Below are positions 34,417 to 41,850 of a DNA stretch of 41,850 nucleotides, piece after piece. Within the stretch, counting starts at the first letter, position 1; each line of letters starts with the position of its first letter. Source of the stretch: Ferruginibacter sp. (GTDB lineage: Bacteria; Bacteroidota; Bacteroidia; Chitinophagales; Chitinophagaceae); NCBI GenBank assembly GCA_025352625.1, contig JANXSR010000131.1, forward strand, positions 1 through 41,850, in the 5' to 3' direction. The translations under genes and the position numbers were made by a program. The notes below the pieces were generated by a model, which was not told the origin of the DNA, did not search any database, and was given only the letters and a program-made list of their open reading frames with translations.

Positions 34417-34944
34417 TTATGAAACCATTTTAACTCTTTCCAATTCAAAATTGAATATATCACTTGTAGATTTTTCGATTTCAGCAATCATAAGATATCC
34501 CAAAGATGGAAGCAAGAGTTTAAAGTTTGATGTCACTGATACCATAATCATATTGGTATTGATACCAATATGAGGTTCACTGATAAACCTAACAATCCCA
34601 TTATTATTCACATTGATTTTCTCAAGGCTAATATTGGAATACTGCTCGGTAAAATCCCGGACATTTTCTATTTCGGCATTTTGAATAACTGCCGGAGCTC
34701 CTAACCAGTATATAAAATTAATCACTGAACTTGTTTGCCTTACAGTAGCCATTTCGGCATCTGAAATACAAACAAATACAAAGGAGGGAAATAAAGGTTC
34801 CAGCAAAATTTTTTTCTTGTTTCCCTTGATAGTAGTTATTCTGTTAATGGGACAATAATTCTCAATTTTTTTTCTTGATAATAAAGTTGCCACTTTTTTT
34901 TCGCAAAGCGATTTAGTGTAAATTACATGCCATTTTTTGTTCAT
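34417..34944 (-). CDS. UpxY-family transcription antiterminator (specialised NusG)
   Basis: A specialised NusG paralogue. The NGN domain (about 1-110) opens WHVIYTKSLCEKKVATLLSR, with IENYCPINRITTIK and LLEPLFPSFVFVCI, which closely match Bacteroides UpxY proteins that stop premature termination in long capsule and exopolysaccharide operons. The C-terminal KOW part is still recognisable from LLLPSLGYLMIAEIEKS, though the usual GPLKG-type start of the KOW motif is poorly kept. Such genes normally sit first in the operon they control; here no polysaccharide genes follow. It therefore acts elsewhere, or it is a leftover. The protein itself shows no stop or frameshift. Confidence 0.88.
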   Translation of the reverse strand: MNKKWHVIYTKSLCEKKVATLLSRKKIENYCPINRITTIKGNKKKILLEPLFPSFVFVCISDAEMATVRQTSSVINFIYWLGAPAVIQNAEIENVRDFTEQYSNISLEKINVNNNGIVRFISEPHIGINTNMIMVSVTSNFKLLLPSLGYLMIAEIEKSTSDIFNFELERVKMVS

Positions 34945-35144
34945 CTGTTAATTTTTTAAAATAAAAAAAAGCAGATTTTCAATGGATTAGATACGGTGTA
35001 TTTTTTTGAAGGATATTTAACTTTGGTTTTATTAACTAGTAACAGTTTGAATGAATTTGCAAAATTTATACAACATGCCTATTTAACAATTTACTTAAAA
35101 AGAAGACTCCATTAAAAGCAGATTTTATCATTCATTTGCTTTAA

Positions 35145-35390
35145 TTAATTTAAGATTCTTGTTATTCCGATAGATTTAGTACTACTCACAACAAAATCAT
35201 TCATATTAATTCTACCTGTAAAAAATCTTAATGCCAAATTTTTCTTATCCCTGATGCCAAAAAAGAATACCAGGATGAAGAATGTTATCCAAAAAAAAGA
35301 GGAATTAAAATATGGTGTAAGGTAATTGGAGGAAAGAATTAACAAACCTATTATCGATGCCTTGACGGCGAATGTAAAAACAATTTTCAT
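35145..35390 (-). CDS. Small hypothetical membrane protein
   Basis: An 81-codon frame with two hydrophobic segments (about 6-22 and 32-48: FFWITFFILVFFFGIRD), then a polar tail NLALRFFTGRINMNDFVVSS. I recognise no family. The polar tail with FFTGR and MNDFV is more protein-like than the flanking DNA, so the frame may be real or may be the end of a decayed gene. It lies 200 bases upstream of the UpxY-like gene on the same strand, inside the AT-rich region. Confidence 0.4.
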   Translation of the reverse strand: MKIVFTFAVKASIIGLLILSSNYLTPYFNSSFFWITFFILVFFFGIRDKKNLALRFFTGRINMNDFVVSSTKSIGITRILN

Positions 35391-36608
35391 CTCTTTGTGG
35401 TTTCAGGTTTCAAATCTTGGTTATCAGAGAAGTGGAAGACAATTCAAAAAAAATGAATTATTGAGGATTTTACTTTTTTGAAATTCGGATGACAGAGGTA
35501 GTAGTCATTTCGATTTCTGATGTAAACATACTACGTATTTTGGTAATTCCAAAATCTGTATACAGTAAATTTACTACATAATAAGGTAAAACACTTAATT
35601 ATTAGAGAATTCCGAATTAATTTCCCATTATTTCGCGGAAAATGTTGAAAAAAATCTAAAGAATATGATATTTATTTTGAAAATATTAATTGAAATTTTC
35701 ACCAAATTCTTTAATAATAATGGGCTTATAAAGACTACAACTATTTAGAGTATAAACAAATAACATTTCTTTCATAAAAAGGCGGCTTAATTTTCAAAAA
35801 CAATATTCAAATGATGATAAATAAAAACTATTACTATTTACACCTTTAAAAATCTTGAATTATAACTACGCTAAATCATACTAATAATAATTCTTAAAAA
35901 TTATTATTCCCAATCATTAAAAATGTTAATCACCCTTGTATGCAAGAAATTTAAAATTTGCATTTTTTAAAAGTACAAAGAGATAAAAAACGACAATAAA
36001 ATCACACTGTCTTTTAATAAAAGTAAGTATATCATATAGTAATATCAAACGTCTGAAAGCTTTTTTTAAATTAAGAAGTTATAAATACGCCATTATGACA
36101 AAACAATAAAATATTTTTCTTTGATGCCTAATAACGATTTAAAATCCATTCTAACACTAACTATACTTTAATCAACATAAGAATACTCCCTAGCAATTAG
36201 AATCAAATTTTGGGAAATCTCACATCTGAAGTAATTAAAATAATAATATTAAATTTTATATAAAATATTAATCAAGATATTAATTATAATATAATTATTA
36301 TCAATTAATTAAACAATTTTTTATTATACGTAACAAATTAAATGAAAAAAGATTAAAAGTGACATTATAACCATTTTAAAGCTCATTAAAAATGAAATTT
36401 ATATTTAAAGTATTATCCATAAACAGATGTTAATTAAATACTTACGGATATTATATAAATCAATTTTTATTAGTAACTAATATTGTTTTTTTTCTTTGCT
36501 ATTTGCATATGAAAACTAATTTTTTTAGTCAGAAATTAATGTTCTATATTTCTATATTTTTTGGGTATTAGTCATATCTTTCCAAAAATTTAAACAGGTA
36601 ACAATATC
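35391..36608. other. Extremely AT-rich desert without convincing genes
   Basis: About 1.2 kb with no frame of 60 codons or more on either strand. Stretches such as 36230-36360 contain only a few G or C per 60 bases, far below the rest of the window. A perfect palindrome CTGTATACAG occurs at 35556-35565. The last 100 bases contain TATATTTC, TATATTTT and TATCTTTC boxes that may belong to the promoter of the lipoprotein gene at 36609. I see no tRNA-like or clear hairpin RNA structure. Confidence 0.7.
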
Positions 36609-37070
36609 ATGCAACTTAAATATCTTCCTACCCTACTGATATTTTTTCTACTGACAAATTTGCTTATTTCCTGTAGTGTTCCTAAAGAATTAGAGTATCG
36701 TGACTTCAAAAATTTAACCATTGAAAAAATGGGATTCTCTTCTTCTGCCATTAAAATGGACCTGATATATTATAATCCAAATAACTTTGGCCTTGAGTTA
36801 AACAAGATGGATTTAGATATATTTATTAATAATAATTACGTGGGGGGAACTTTGCAGGATTACCAGATATCGATTCCTCGGAGAGAAGAATTTTCGATAC
36901 CCATTAAGATTGATGTTGATATGAAAAATTTACTAAAAAATGGCTTTACTACTTTTTTAAATAATGAAGTCACAATAAAGGTTACGGGAACAATAAGGAT
37001 TGGTAAATTAAATGTGTTTAAAAATTTTCCGGTTAACTATGAAGGTAAGCAGCAATTCACTTTATTTTAG
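36609..37070 (+). CDS. LEA type-2 family lipoprotein
   Basis: A lipoprotein signal (PTLLIFFLLTNLLISC, lipid Cys at 22) followed by one LEA14-like (WHy) beta-sandwich domain: LEYRDFKNLTIEKMGFSSS, then IKMDLIYYNPNNFGLELNKMDLDIFINN, where the YNPNxFG motif is the family hallmark, and a closing VTIKVTGTIRIGKL. It probably faces the periplasm as a small structural or stress protein; no activity is established for bacterial members. It stands alone at the edge of the AT-rich desert and shares a terminator with the convergent metal-binding protein gene. Confidence 0.85.
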   Translation: MQLKYLPTLLIFFLLTNLLISCSVPKELEYRDFKNLTIEKMGFSSSAIKMDLIYYNPNNFGLELNKMDLDIFINNNYVGGTLQDYQISIPRREEFSIPIKIDVDMKNLLKNGFTTFLNNEVTIKVTGTIRIGKLNVFKNFPVNYEGKQQFTLF

Positions 37071-37077
37071 GCATAAA

Positions 37078-37101
37078 AAAAAGCCACCTTAAGGTGGCTT
37101 T
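37078..37101. terminator. Bidirectional terminator between convergent genes
   Basis: AAGCCACCTT followed at once by AAGGTGGCTT (37081-37100) is a perfect 20-bp palindrome, preceded by a run of A and followed by TTAAAATATTT. It can end both the rightward LEA gene and the leftward metal-binding gene. Confidence 0.85.
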
Positions 37102-37118
37102 AAAATATTTATTCTTTC

Positions 37119-37490
37119 TTATTGTGGTTCCTTATTAGTAGTATTTATAGTTCCTTCTGGTTTTTTACAACATTTGGGTAATTTTTTATAAGCTTCTTCA
37201 TCTGCTGTAACATCGTCTGCATCATACCCTGCATTTGCTATTGCAGTTTTTAATTGCTCTATATTATTTCTATCTGTCAAATAAGTAACCGTTGTTGTTT
37301 TTTTCTTGTAATCAACATTAACCGACGATACGCCAGGTTCCCGTTTTAAATAATTTTCTATTCGTTCTTTACAATTTTCGCACTGTGCTGTTGGTGTTTT
37401 AATAACTACTTTTTCTACCGCTTTTTGTTGGGCAAAACTTAAGGTTACCAAGCCTACAAGTAATAAAAAGGTCAGTTTTATTGCTTTCAT
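37119..37490 (-). CDS. Secreted heavy-metal-associated (HMA) domain protein
   Basis: A cleavable signal peptide (KAIKLTFLLLVGLVTLSFAQ) is followed by one HMA ferredoxin-like domain of about 70 residues. The metal site is CENC (Cys37 and Cys40), followed by KERIENYLKREPGVSSVNVDY and ending in the Gly-Tyr-Asp-Ala typical of copper-binding HMA domains. A short tail carries a Cys pair in KCCKKPE, which could be a second metal ligand. It probably carries copper or a similar metal outside the cytoplasm. No transporter is adjacent. It starts about 20 bases after pyrE on the same strand and may be co-transcribed. Confidence 0.88.
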   Translation of the reverse strand: MKAIKLTFLLLVGLVTLSFAQQKAVEKVVIKTPTAQCENCKERIENYLKREPGVSSVNVDYKKKTTTVTYLTDRNNIEQLKTAIANAGYDADDVTADEEAYKKLPKCCKKPEGTINTTNKEPQ

Positions 37491-37509
37491 AATTTCAATT
37501 TTGCTAAAG

Positions 37510-38145
37510 TTATTTAATTTGATTCCAATTTGCAGGATCCTGTCGCCAGTTTAACAAAGTGTTTTGCTCTTCATTTGTAACTATTCCCTTTTCTACTGCC
37601 AGGTCAATTAAAGTAGGATAATTGGTTAATGAACGATATTCTATATCCGCATTTTTAAAAGCCCTAGTTGCCACATCAAACCCATAGGTAAATATGCTTA
37701 CCATGCCCACCACTTCCACTTCTGCTTTACGAAGTACTTCTGCTACCTCCAGGCTACTTTTTCCAGTAGAAATGAGGTCTTCTATCAACAGTACTTTTTT
37801 ACCCTTTTCATAAAATCCTTCAATTTGGTTTCCTAAACCGTGTTCTTTAGGTTTAGGGCGTACATAGATAAATGGTAATTTTAACTGATCAGCTACCATC
37901 GCTCCCCAGGGAATACCTGCAGTGGCAACACCCGCCAATATATCTGCATTGGGAAATTGCTCAAAAACTACATTGCACATTTCGCTTTTAATAAAATCTC
38001 TTACAAATGGAAATGACAATACCCTTCTATTGTCGCAGTAAATAGGGCTTTTCCATCCACTTGCCCATGTAAAGGGTTGTTGTGGACTCAATTTAATTGC
38101 ATTAATTTGTAATAGCTTTTCGGCAACGGCCTTTTCATTTGTCAT
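37510..38145 (-). CDS. pyrE: Orotate phosphoribosyltransferase
   Basis: Joins orotate to PRPP to give orotidine monophosphate in pyrimidine synthesis. The opening KLLQINAIKLSPQQPFTWASGWKSPIYCDNR is diagnostic, followed by the catalytic loop YVRPKPKEHGLGNQIEG and the PRPP-binding motif VLLIEDLISTGKSS (about 118-131). Length (211) is normal. pyrB and pyrR lie 2-4 kb away on the same strand, separated by unrelated genes. Confidence 0.95.
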   Translation of the reverse strand: MTNEKAVAEKLLQINAIKLSPQQPFTWASGWKSPIYCDNRRVLSFPFVRDFIKSEMCNVVFEQFPNADILAGVATAGIPWGAMVADQLKLPFIYVRPKPKEHGLGNQIEGFYEKGKKVLLIEDLISTGKSSLEVAEVLRKAEVEVVGMVSIFTYGFDVATRAFKNADIEYRSLTNYPTLIDLAVEKGIVTNEEQNTLLNWRQDPANWNQIK

Positions 38146-38197
38146 GATGCAAATTAAAACAAAGCCTTAACGTATCAGCAATCATGCCCAAGAAATA

Positions 38198-38227
38198 TTT
38201 TGGGGGTCAGGTTTTCTGGTAAATTTA
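38198..38227 (+). promoter_or_regulatory. Candidate promoter of the NUDIX gene
   Basis: TTTTG ending at 38202 is followed 17 bases later by TAAATTTA (38220-38227), close to the Bacteroidota TTTG / TAnnTTTG pair with acceptable spacing. It lies about 25 bases before the gene. Confidence 0.5.
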
Positions 38228-38249
38228 TCAGCCTGCTAAAAGAATATAT

Positions 38250-38891
38250 ATGTTTATTAAAATTTACTTTGATGATAAACCGGTTTATCTCTGTGATGAA
38301 CTTAATGTGGAACTGAGTGAAATCCTCCACCATCCCGATGCCATATTTATCGACGAGCTATCAGCACCTGCAATAAAATCATTGTTACATGAAATTACCA
38401 AACCGGCATTTCATGCAGGCGTTTTATTACACAGCAATTTGGAAGGTTTAAAAAAAGCTTTTTTTAAAAATTTTACTTCTATTGAGGCAGCCGGAGGAAT
38501 TGTGCAAAATGATAAAAAAGAGTTACTGTTTATCTACAGACTGGATAAATGGGATTTACCAAAAGGGAAAGTAGAAATTGGAGAAGACCTGCAAACCTGC
38601 GCAGTAAGAGAAGTGGAAGAAGAAACCGGAGCAAAAAACTTAACTGTACAAAATAAAATAGGAGAAATTTACCATACTTATAATGCATTTGGCAAACATT
38701 TTTTAAAAACAACTCACTGGTTTTATTTAACCTGTGCTGCCGAACAAAAATTTGTTCCACAAACAGAAGAAAATATTGATGTTATTAAATGGGTGAAAAT
38801 AAAAAAAATAGAAGACCCACTTACTAATACCTATCCCTCTATAAAAGACATCCTGGCCATATTTCTTACCAATAATAAAAAAGCAACATAA
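38250..38891 (+). CDS. NUDIX hydrolase
   Basis: Hydrolyses a nucleoside diphosphate linked to another group; the substrate cannot be read from sequence. The Nudix box is complete: GKVEIGEDLQTCAVREVEEETGA (about residues 108-130) fits GX5EX7REUXEEXGU. Before it is an N-terminal region of about 70 residues (FDDKPVYLCDELNVELSE...) that is not part of the Nudix fold; I recognise this two-part arrangement in Bacteroidota but not the extra domain's role. It is transcribed away from pyrE. Confidence 0.9.
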   Translation: MFIKIYFDDKPVYLCDELNVELSEILHHPDAIFIDELSAPAIKSLLHEITKPAFHAGVLLHSNLEGLKKAFFKNFTSIEAAGGIVQNDKKELLFIYRLDKWDLPKGKVEIGEDLQTCAVREVEEETGAKNLTVQNKIGEIYHTYNAFGKHFLKTTHWFYLTCAAEQKFVPQTEENIDVIKWVKIKKIEDPLTNTYPSIKDILAIFLTNNKKAT

Positions 38892-38944
38892 ATTCCCTGA
38901 TAGCCCTTGCTAAATAATCAGGTAACAATGCCAACTAAGATTAT

Positions 38945-39376
38945 TTAAAATGCTTTCTTTAAAATTGCCAGGGTTAACCTGCTAATGCAGATCAATTTAT
39001 CGGCTTCGTCATGAATTTTTATATCCCATACATGCGTTGTTCCTCCTAAATGCAAAGGTTTTGCTGTTGCAATGACATATCCTTGCCTGGCACTTCTTAC
39101 ATGATTGGCATTAATTTCCAGCCCAACACAAATAAATTTATTTGGATCAAGCACCAACTGAGATGCTAAACTCCCAACTGTTTCAGCCAATGCACAACTT
39201 GCACCTCCATGTAATAAACCATAAGGCTGTTTAGTTCTTTCATCTACAGGCATTTTTATCTTTATAAAATCATCGCCAATTTCAGTATACTCCATTCCCA
39301 GGAACTCGCCCATTGTGCCAGGTTCAATAGTTAGTAAGTTTTCTTTTTTGATTGATTTATTAAACCAGATTGCCAT
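38945..39376 (-). CDS. Hotdog-fold thioesterase (PaaI type)
   Basis: A single hotdog domain that hydrolyses an acyl-CoA thioester, of the PaaI/MenI group. The active-site segment is GLLHGGASCALAETVGSLAS, with HGG at 56-58 and the likely catalytic Glu65. LEINANHVRSARQGYVIATAKPLHLGGTTHVWDIKI is the typical second half. A menaquinone-pathway role (dihydroxynaphthoyl-CoA hydrolase) is possible but no men genes are nearby. It lies downstream of coaD on the same strand, 28 bases apart, so the pair is probably an operon. Confidence 0.9.
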   Translation of the reverse strand: MAIWFNKSIKKENLLTIEPGTMGEFLGMEYTEIGDDFIKIKMPVDERTKQPYGLLHGGASCALAETVGSLASQLVLDPNKFICVGLEINANHVRSARQGYVIATAKPLHLGGTTHVWDIKIHDEADKLICISRLTLAILKKAF

Positions 39377-39404
39377 AGTTTTATTTTTTACAATTTATTA
39401 AAAA

Positions 39405-39878
39405 TTATTTTTTTGTAATACTACTATTTACAATATCAGGCAAAAACTGAGAAACATCTCCTCCGTTTTTATACACGTCACGCACAAGGGTAGACGCAAC
39501 AGAAGTAAATTGTGGAAGGCATGTTAAAAAAATCGTTTCTATATGTCCATCCAAACTCCGGTTCATATCAGCAATGGCTTTTTCGTATTCAAAATCATTC
39601 ACGTAGCGGATACCTCGTAAAATAAAATTAGCTCCTACCATTTTACAACAATTCACTGTTAAACCATCATACACAACCGCCGCTACTTTTGGTTGATCTT
39701 TATATATATCCTTTACCCATTGCAACCTTTGTTCTTCGCTAAACATAGGCACCTTATTTACATTACGACCTATACCTACAATTAGTTTATCAAACAAGGG
39801 CATTGCCCTGTTGATAATATCGATATGACCAAGTGTGACTGGATCAAATGTACCGGGGAAAAGGCAAACACGTAACAT
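39405..39878 (-). CDS. coaD: Phosphopantetheine adenylyltransferase
   Basis: Transfers AMP from ATP to 4'-phosphopantetheine, the penultimate step of coenzyme A synthesis. The nucleotidyltransferase motif TLGH (Thr15-His18) lies in FPGTFDPVTLGHIDIINRA. NFILRGIRYVNDFEYE gives the substrate-binding Arg, and FTSVASTLVRDVYKNGGDV corresponds to the ISSTxVR motif, with the usual first Ile-Ser replaced by Thr-Ser-Val-Ala. Length (157) is normal. The intergenic DNA upstream (39885-40045) contains several GATAAT/ATTATC-like words and no recognisable gene. Confidence 0.95.
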   Translation of the reverse strand: MLRVCLFPGTFDPVTLGHIDIINRAMPLFDKLIVGIGRNVNKVPMFSEEQRLQWVKDIYKDQPKVAAVVYDGLTVNCCKMVGANFILRGIRYVNDFEYEKAIADMNRSLDGHIETIFLTCLPQFTSVASTLVRDVYKNGGDVSQFLPDIVNSSITKK

Positions 39879-40049
39879 AATTTGATGAATAATTGACTAA
39901 TAGATAATAGATAATTTTTAAAATGCTTAAGCCTATTAAAAATCAGGAAATCTTATAGCTAAATTTATAAAACGATTTATTACAACCAATCGTTATTTAA
40001 AAATACAAAATGATATAGTTAGAATACACATCAATTATCCATTTCCCTA

Positions 40050-40991
40050 CTATCCATTAATTAAAGTGTTGCTTTTGGGGGATAGAAGATATAAAGCTGC
40101 CATCCTTACAGCTACTCCATTTTCTACCTGTTGTAAAATAATCGATTGTTTGCTATCTGCAACATCTCTATCAATTTCAACGCCCCTGTTAATGGGGCCG
40201 GGATGCATAATCACTATTTCTTTAGGCAATTCGTCTAACAATTTTCTACTTACACCATATGCAAGATTGTATTCCCTTAGCGAAGAAAATAAAACCTGGT
40301 TTTGCCTTTCAAGCTGTATACGGAGCACATTGGCAACATCGCACCAGGCAAGTGCTTTTTTTAAATTGTATTCCACCTTTACATTAAGAGCCTCTGAAAT
40401 ATATTTTGGAATTAGTGTCGGCGGGCCAGCTACCATAACCTCTGCCCCCATTTTTTTTAACAAATAAATATTGCTCAATGCTACTCTTGAGTGCATAATA
40501 TCGCCTACCAGCACAATTTTTTTTCCTTCCAGCGTACCTAACTTTTCTTTGATAGAGAAAGCATCCAGTAAGGCTTGTGTTGGATGTTCGTTAATACCAT
40601 CGCCGGCATTTACGATAGCCGCCGGAATATGCTTTGCTAAAAAATGAGGAGCACCACTGGCACTATGTCGCATCACCACCATATCAACCTTCATGCTCAA
40701 AATATTATTAACGGTGTCAAGTAATGTTTCGCCTTTAGAAACTGACGATCCTGAAGCAGTAAAATTAATGGTGTCGGCACTCAGCCTTTTTTCGGCCAAC
40801 TCAAAAGAAATTCTTGTCCGGGTACTACTTTCATAAAAAAGGTTAACAATAGTAATATCTCTTAATGAAGGAACTTTTTTTATGGGTCTTTGTAAAACTT
40901 CCTTAAACTGAGCAGCAGTAGATAAAATAAGCAAAATGTCTTCCTGTGTAAGGTCTTTAATGCCCAATAGATGTTTGGTAGATAGTTGCAT
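40050..40991 (-). CDS. pyrB: Aspartate carbamoyltransferase catalytic subunit
   Basis: Condenses carbamoyl phosphate with aspartate, the first committed step of pyrimidine synthesis. The carbamoyl-phosphate site ESSTRTR covers residues 54-60, SSVSKGETLLDTVNN gives the Ser-Lys loop, HPTQALLDAF follows, and HPGPINRGVEI is near the end. Length (313) matches the catalytic chain. No pyrI regulatory subunit gene is adjacent. It follows pyrR by about 165 bases on the same strand, the common pyrR-pyrB order. Confidence 0.96.
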   Translation of the reverse strand: MQLSTKHLLGIKDLTQEDILLILSTAAQFKEVLQRPIKKVPSLRDITIVNLFYESSTRTRISFELAEKRLSADTINFTASGSSVSKGETLLDTVNNILSMKVDMVVMRHSASGAPHFLAKHIPAAIVNAGDGINEHPTQALLDAFSIKEKLGTLEGKKIVLVGDIMHSRVALSNIYLLKKMGAEVMVAGPPTLIPKYISEALNVKVEYNLKKALAWCDVANVLRIQLERQNQVLFSSLREYNLAYGVSRKLLDELPKEIVIMHPGPINRGVEIDRDVADSKQSIILQQVENGVAVRMAALYLLSPKSNTLING

Positions 40992-41155
40992 TAAGCGTCA
41001 AAGCTAATAGATTTGTTTGAATTGTTTACAATGAGGCCACAAAATTTATTGAATATCTGATTTTATTTATCTATAATCGTTCATCAACATGCTAACCAAG
41101 GGTCTACTTTCATTTACTGTAAAACAAAATAGATGTTTAAACCGAATCAAAAAAA

Positions 41156-41665
41156 TCAATATAAAATAACCTGCTCTTTATCCCACTCCACTTTTACTTT
41201 TTGTGAAAACAGTGTATCAATCGCTTTTCCGAAATAATCTGGTTGTATTGGTAGTTCCCTGTTAAACCTTCTGTCTACCAACACACATAATTCTACCTTT
41301 TGTGGTCGTCCAAAATCCTGCAATGCATCCAATGCTGCTCTGATAGTACGACCAGTATACAACACATCATCAATCAATATCACTTTTTTCCCTTCAATAG
41401 AAAAGGGAATCTCGGTTTTATTAGCAACATGCAATTCCTGCCTGATATCATCACGGTAAAAAGTAATGTCTAAAATACCATACGCCACATGCTCAGCAGG
41501 ATAAAGTTGCTGAATATTATCTACCACTAATTTACTTACCTGAACACCCCTTGGTTGCAGCCCTATAAAAACCAATTCGTTCAAATGCAAATGATTTTCC
41601 ATCAGCTGATTTGCCAGACGCAAAATAGTAAGATTTAATTGTTGCTTATCAAAAATTGTTATCAA
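41156..41665 (-). CDS. pyrR: PyrR family phosphoribosyltransferase/pyrimidine regulator
   Basis: A type I phosphoribosyltransferase similar to PyrR, which in Gram-positive bacteria is both a uracil phosphoribosyltransferase and an RNA-binding attenuator of pyr genes. The PRPP loop is VILIDDVLYTGRTIRAAL (about residues 95-112), after IGLQPRGVQVSKL and GILDITFYRDDI. Length (169) is normal. It precedes pyrB. I see no clear PyrR-type antiterminator hairpins in the 165-base gap before pyrB, so RNA-based control here is not shown. Confidence 0.92.
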   Translation of the reverse strand: MITIFDKQQLNLTILRLANQLMENHLHLNELVFIGLQPRGVQVSKLVVDNIQQLYPAEHVAYGILDITFYRDDIRQELHVANKTEIPFSIEGKKVILIDDVLYTGRTIRAALDALQDFGRPQKVELCVLVDRRFNRELPIQPDYFGKAIDTLFSQKVKVEWDKEQVILY

Positions 41666-41705
41666 GTTAAAAATTTGTAAAGCGAATTTATTAGTTATTA
41701 CCCGA

Positions 41706-41738
41706 TAAAAAAAGTCCCCGTTAACGGGGACTCTTTAT
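41706..41738 (-). terminator. Terminator of the gene at the right edge
   Basis: AGTCCCCGTTAACGGGGACT (41713-41732) is a perfect palindrome with a T run on the minus strand (41706-41712). It lies between the stop of the leftward gene at 41759 and the pyrR start, separating the two units. Confidence 0.88.
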
Positions 41739-41758
41739 TTCAATAAAATAATATGTAA

Positions 41759-41850
41759 CTACTCACCCCCCAATTTAGCGATAAGGCATAAAGCTTCCAA
41801 TACCTTTTGTCCGGATTTGATAGCAGTGTCAATAATAGACCTTATGATAG
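41759..41850 (-). CDS. 3' end of an unidentified gene
   Basis: The minus strand carries an open frame from the window edge that ends IIRSIIDTAIKSGQ, KVLEALCLIAKLGGE and TAG at 41761-41759. Only about 29 residues are visible, mostly amphipathic helix, and I cannot name the family. The strong terminator just after the stop supports a real gene end. Confidence 0.6.
   Translation of the reverse strand, partial: IIRSIIDTAIKSGQKVLEALCLIAKLGGE

Noticed and set aside
34293-34487. A 64-codon leftward frame overlapping the end of the UpxY-like gene
   Set aside because: It runs out of frame through the 3' end of a clear gene and its composition looks like chance.
35466-35610. Leftward frame reading YYVVNLLYTDFGITKIRS and MTTTSVIRISKK in the AT-rich region, faintly like the end of the neighbouring 81-residue protein
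   Set aside because: There is no proper start codon, the resemblance is a handful of residues, and no family is recognised.
36413-36421. TTATCCATA, one base from a DnaA box, with a near-identical context at 25783-25791
   Set aside because: Only isolated copies with a mismatch, no cluster, and no dnaA or other origin genes nearby; not evidence for a replication origin.
39885-40045. GATAAT/ATTATC-like words around the coaD-pyrB gap, similar to those near 24220-24255
   Set aside because: Short AT-rich words of this kind are expected by chance in low-GC intergenic DNA; no consistent unit or spacing.

Overview
The window reads as a stretch of Bacteroidota chromosome, most likely from the Chitinophagaceae or a near relative (the family is an inference; the phylum is well supported). 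The evidence is low GC by eye, a type IX secretion (T9SS) plug protein, a lipobox-bearing TamA-like Omp85 protein (TamL type), an UpxY/NusG-like antiterminator, OmpA with thrombospondin-3 repeats, TTG start codons, little Shine-Dalgarno sequence, and promoter-like TAnnTTTG boxes. Most of the window is housekeeping chromosome. I found no prophage, insertion sequence, CRISPR array or rRNA.

Layout. 1-2900: a molybdenum hydroxylase locus whose large subunit is open but runs off the window, while its partner iron-sulfur subunit is a wrecked pseudogene; a second small decayed gene lies beside it. 2924-10428: envelope genes (OmpA-like protein, T9SS plug, LolC/FtsX-type permease, TamL-like Omp85 protein) with tRNA-Arg and a SpoU-type RNA methylase. 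10425-17704: truB, then a leftward run SpoIIM, DUF4129, DUF4350, MoxR, DUF58 with a divergent RDD gene, which is the familiar Bacteroidota MoxR/DUF58 membrane cluster. 17872-25675: a DUF5362-like membrane protein, proS, a Tyr/Asn-rich lipoprotein, a FadL-family porin, and a tRNA-maturation group (miaA, a pRiA4b ORF-3-like gene, cca). 26042-31319: lon, a YjbR-family gene with a 3' frameshift, and a FUSC transporter.

31650-36600 is the accessory-looking part: a BlaI/BlaR1-type repressor and M56 protease pair with a candidate operator on the repressor start codon and a perfect 20-bp inverted repeat upstream; an UpxY-type antiterminator that no longer heads a polysaccharide operon; and about 1.2 kb of extremely AT-rich DNA without convincing genes. 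36609-41850 returns to housekeeping: an LEA-type lipoprotein, a secreted heavy-metal-associated domain protein, pyrE, a NUDIX hydrolase, a hotdog thioesterase, coaD, pyrB, pyrR and the 3' end of an unidentified gene.

I do not see a clearly new multi-gene system. The best leads are the internally deleted Fe-S subunit beside an intact molybdenum subunit, the orphan UpxY locus beside the AT-rich desert, the self-operator-like palindrome of the BlaI pair, and the conserved-looking miaA / pRiA4b-like / cca trio. All functional calls rest on motif recognition by eye; no database search was run.
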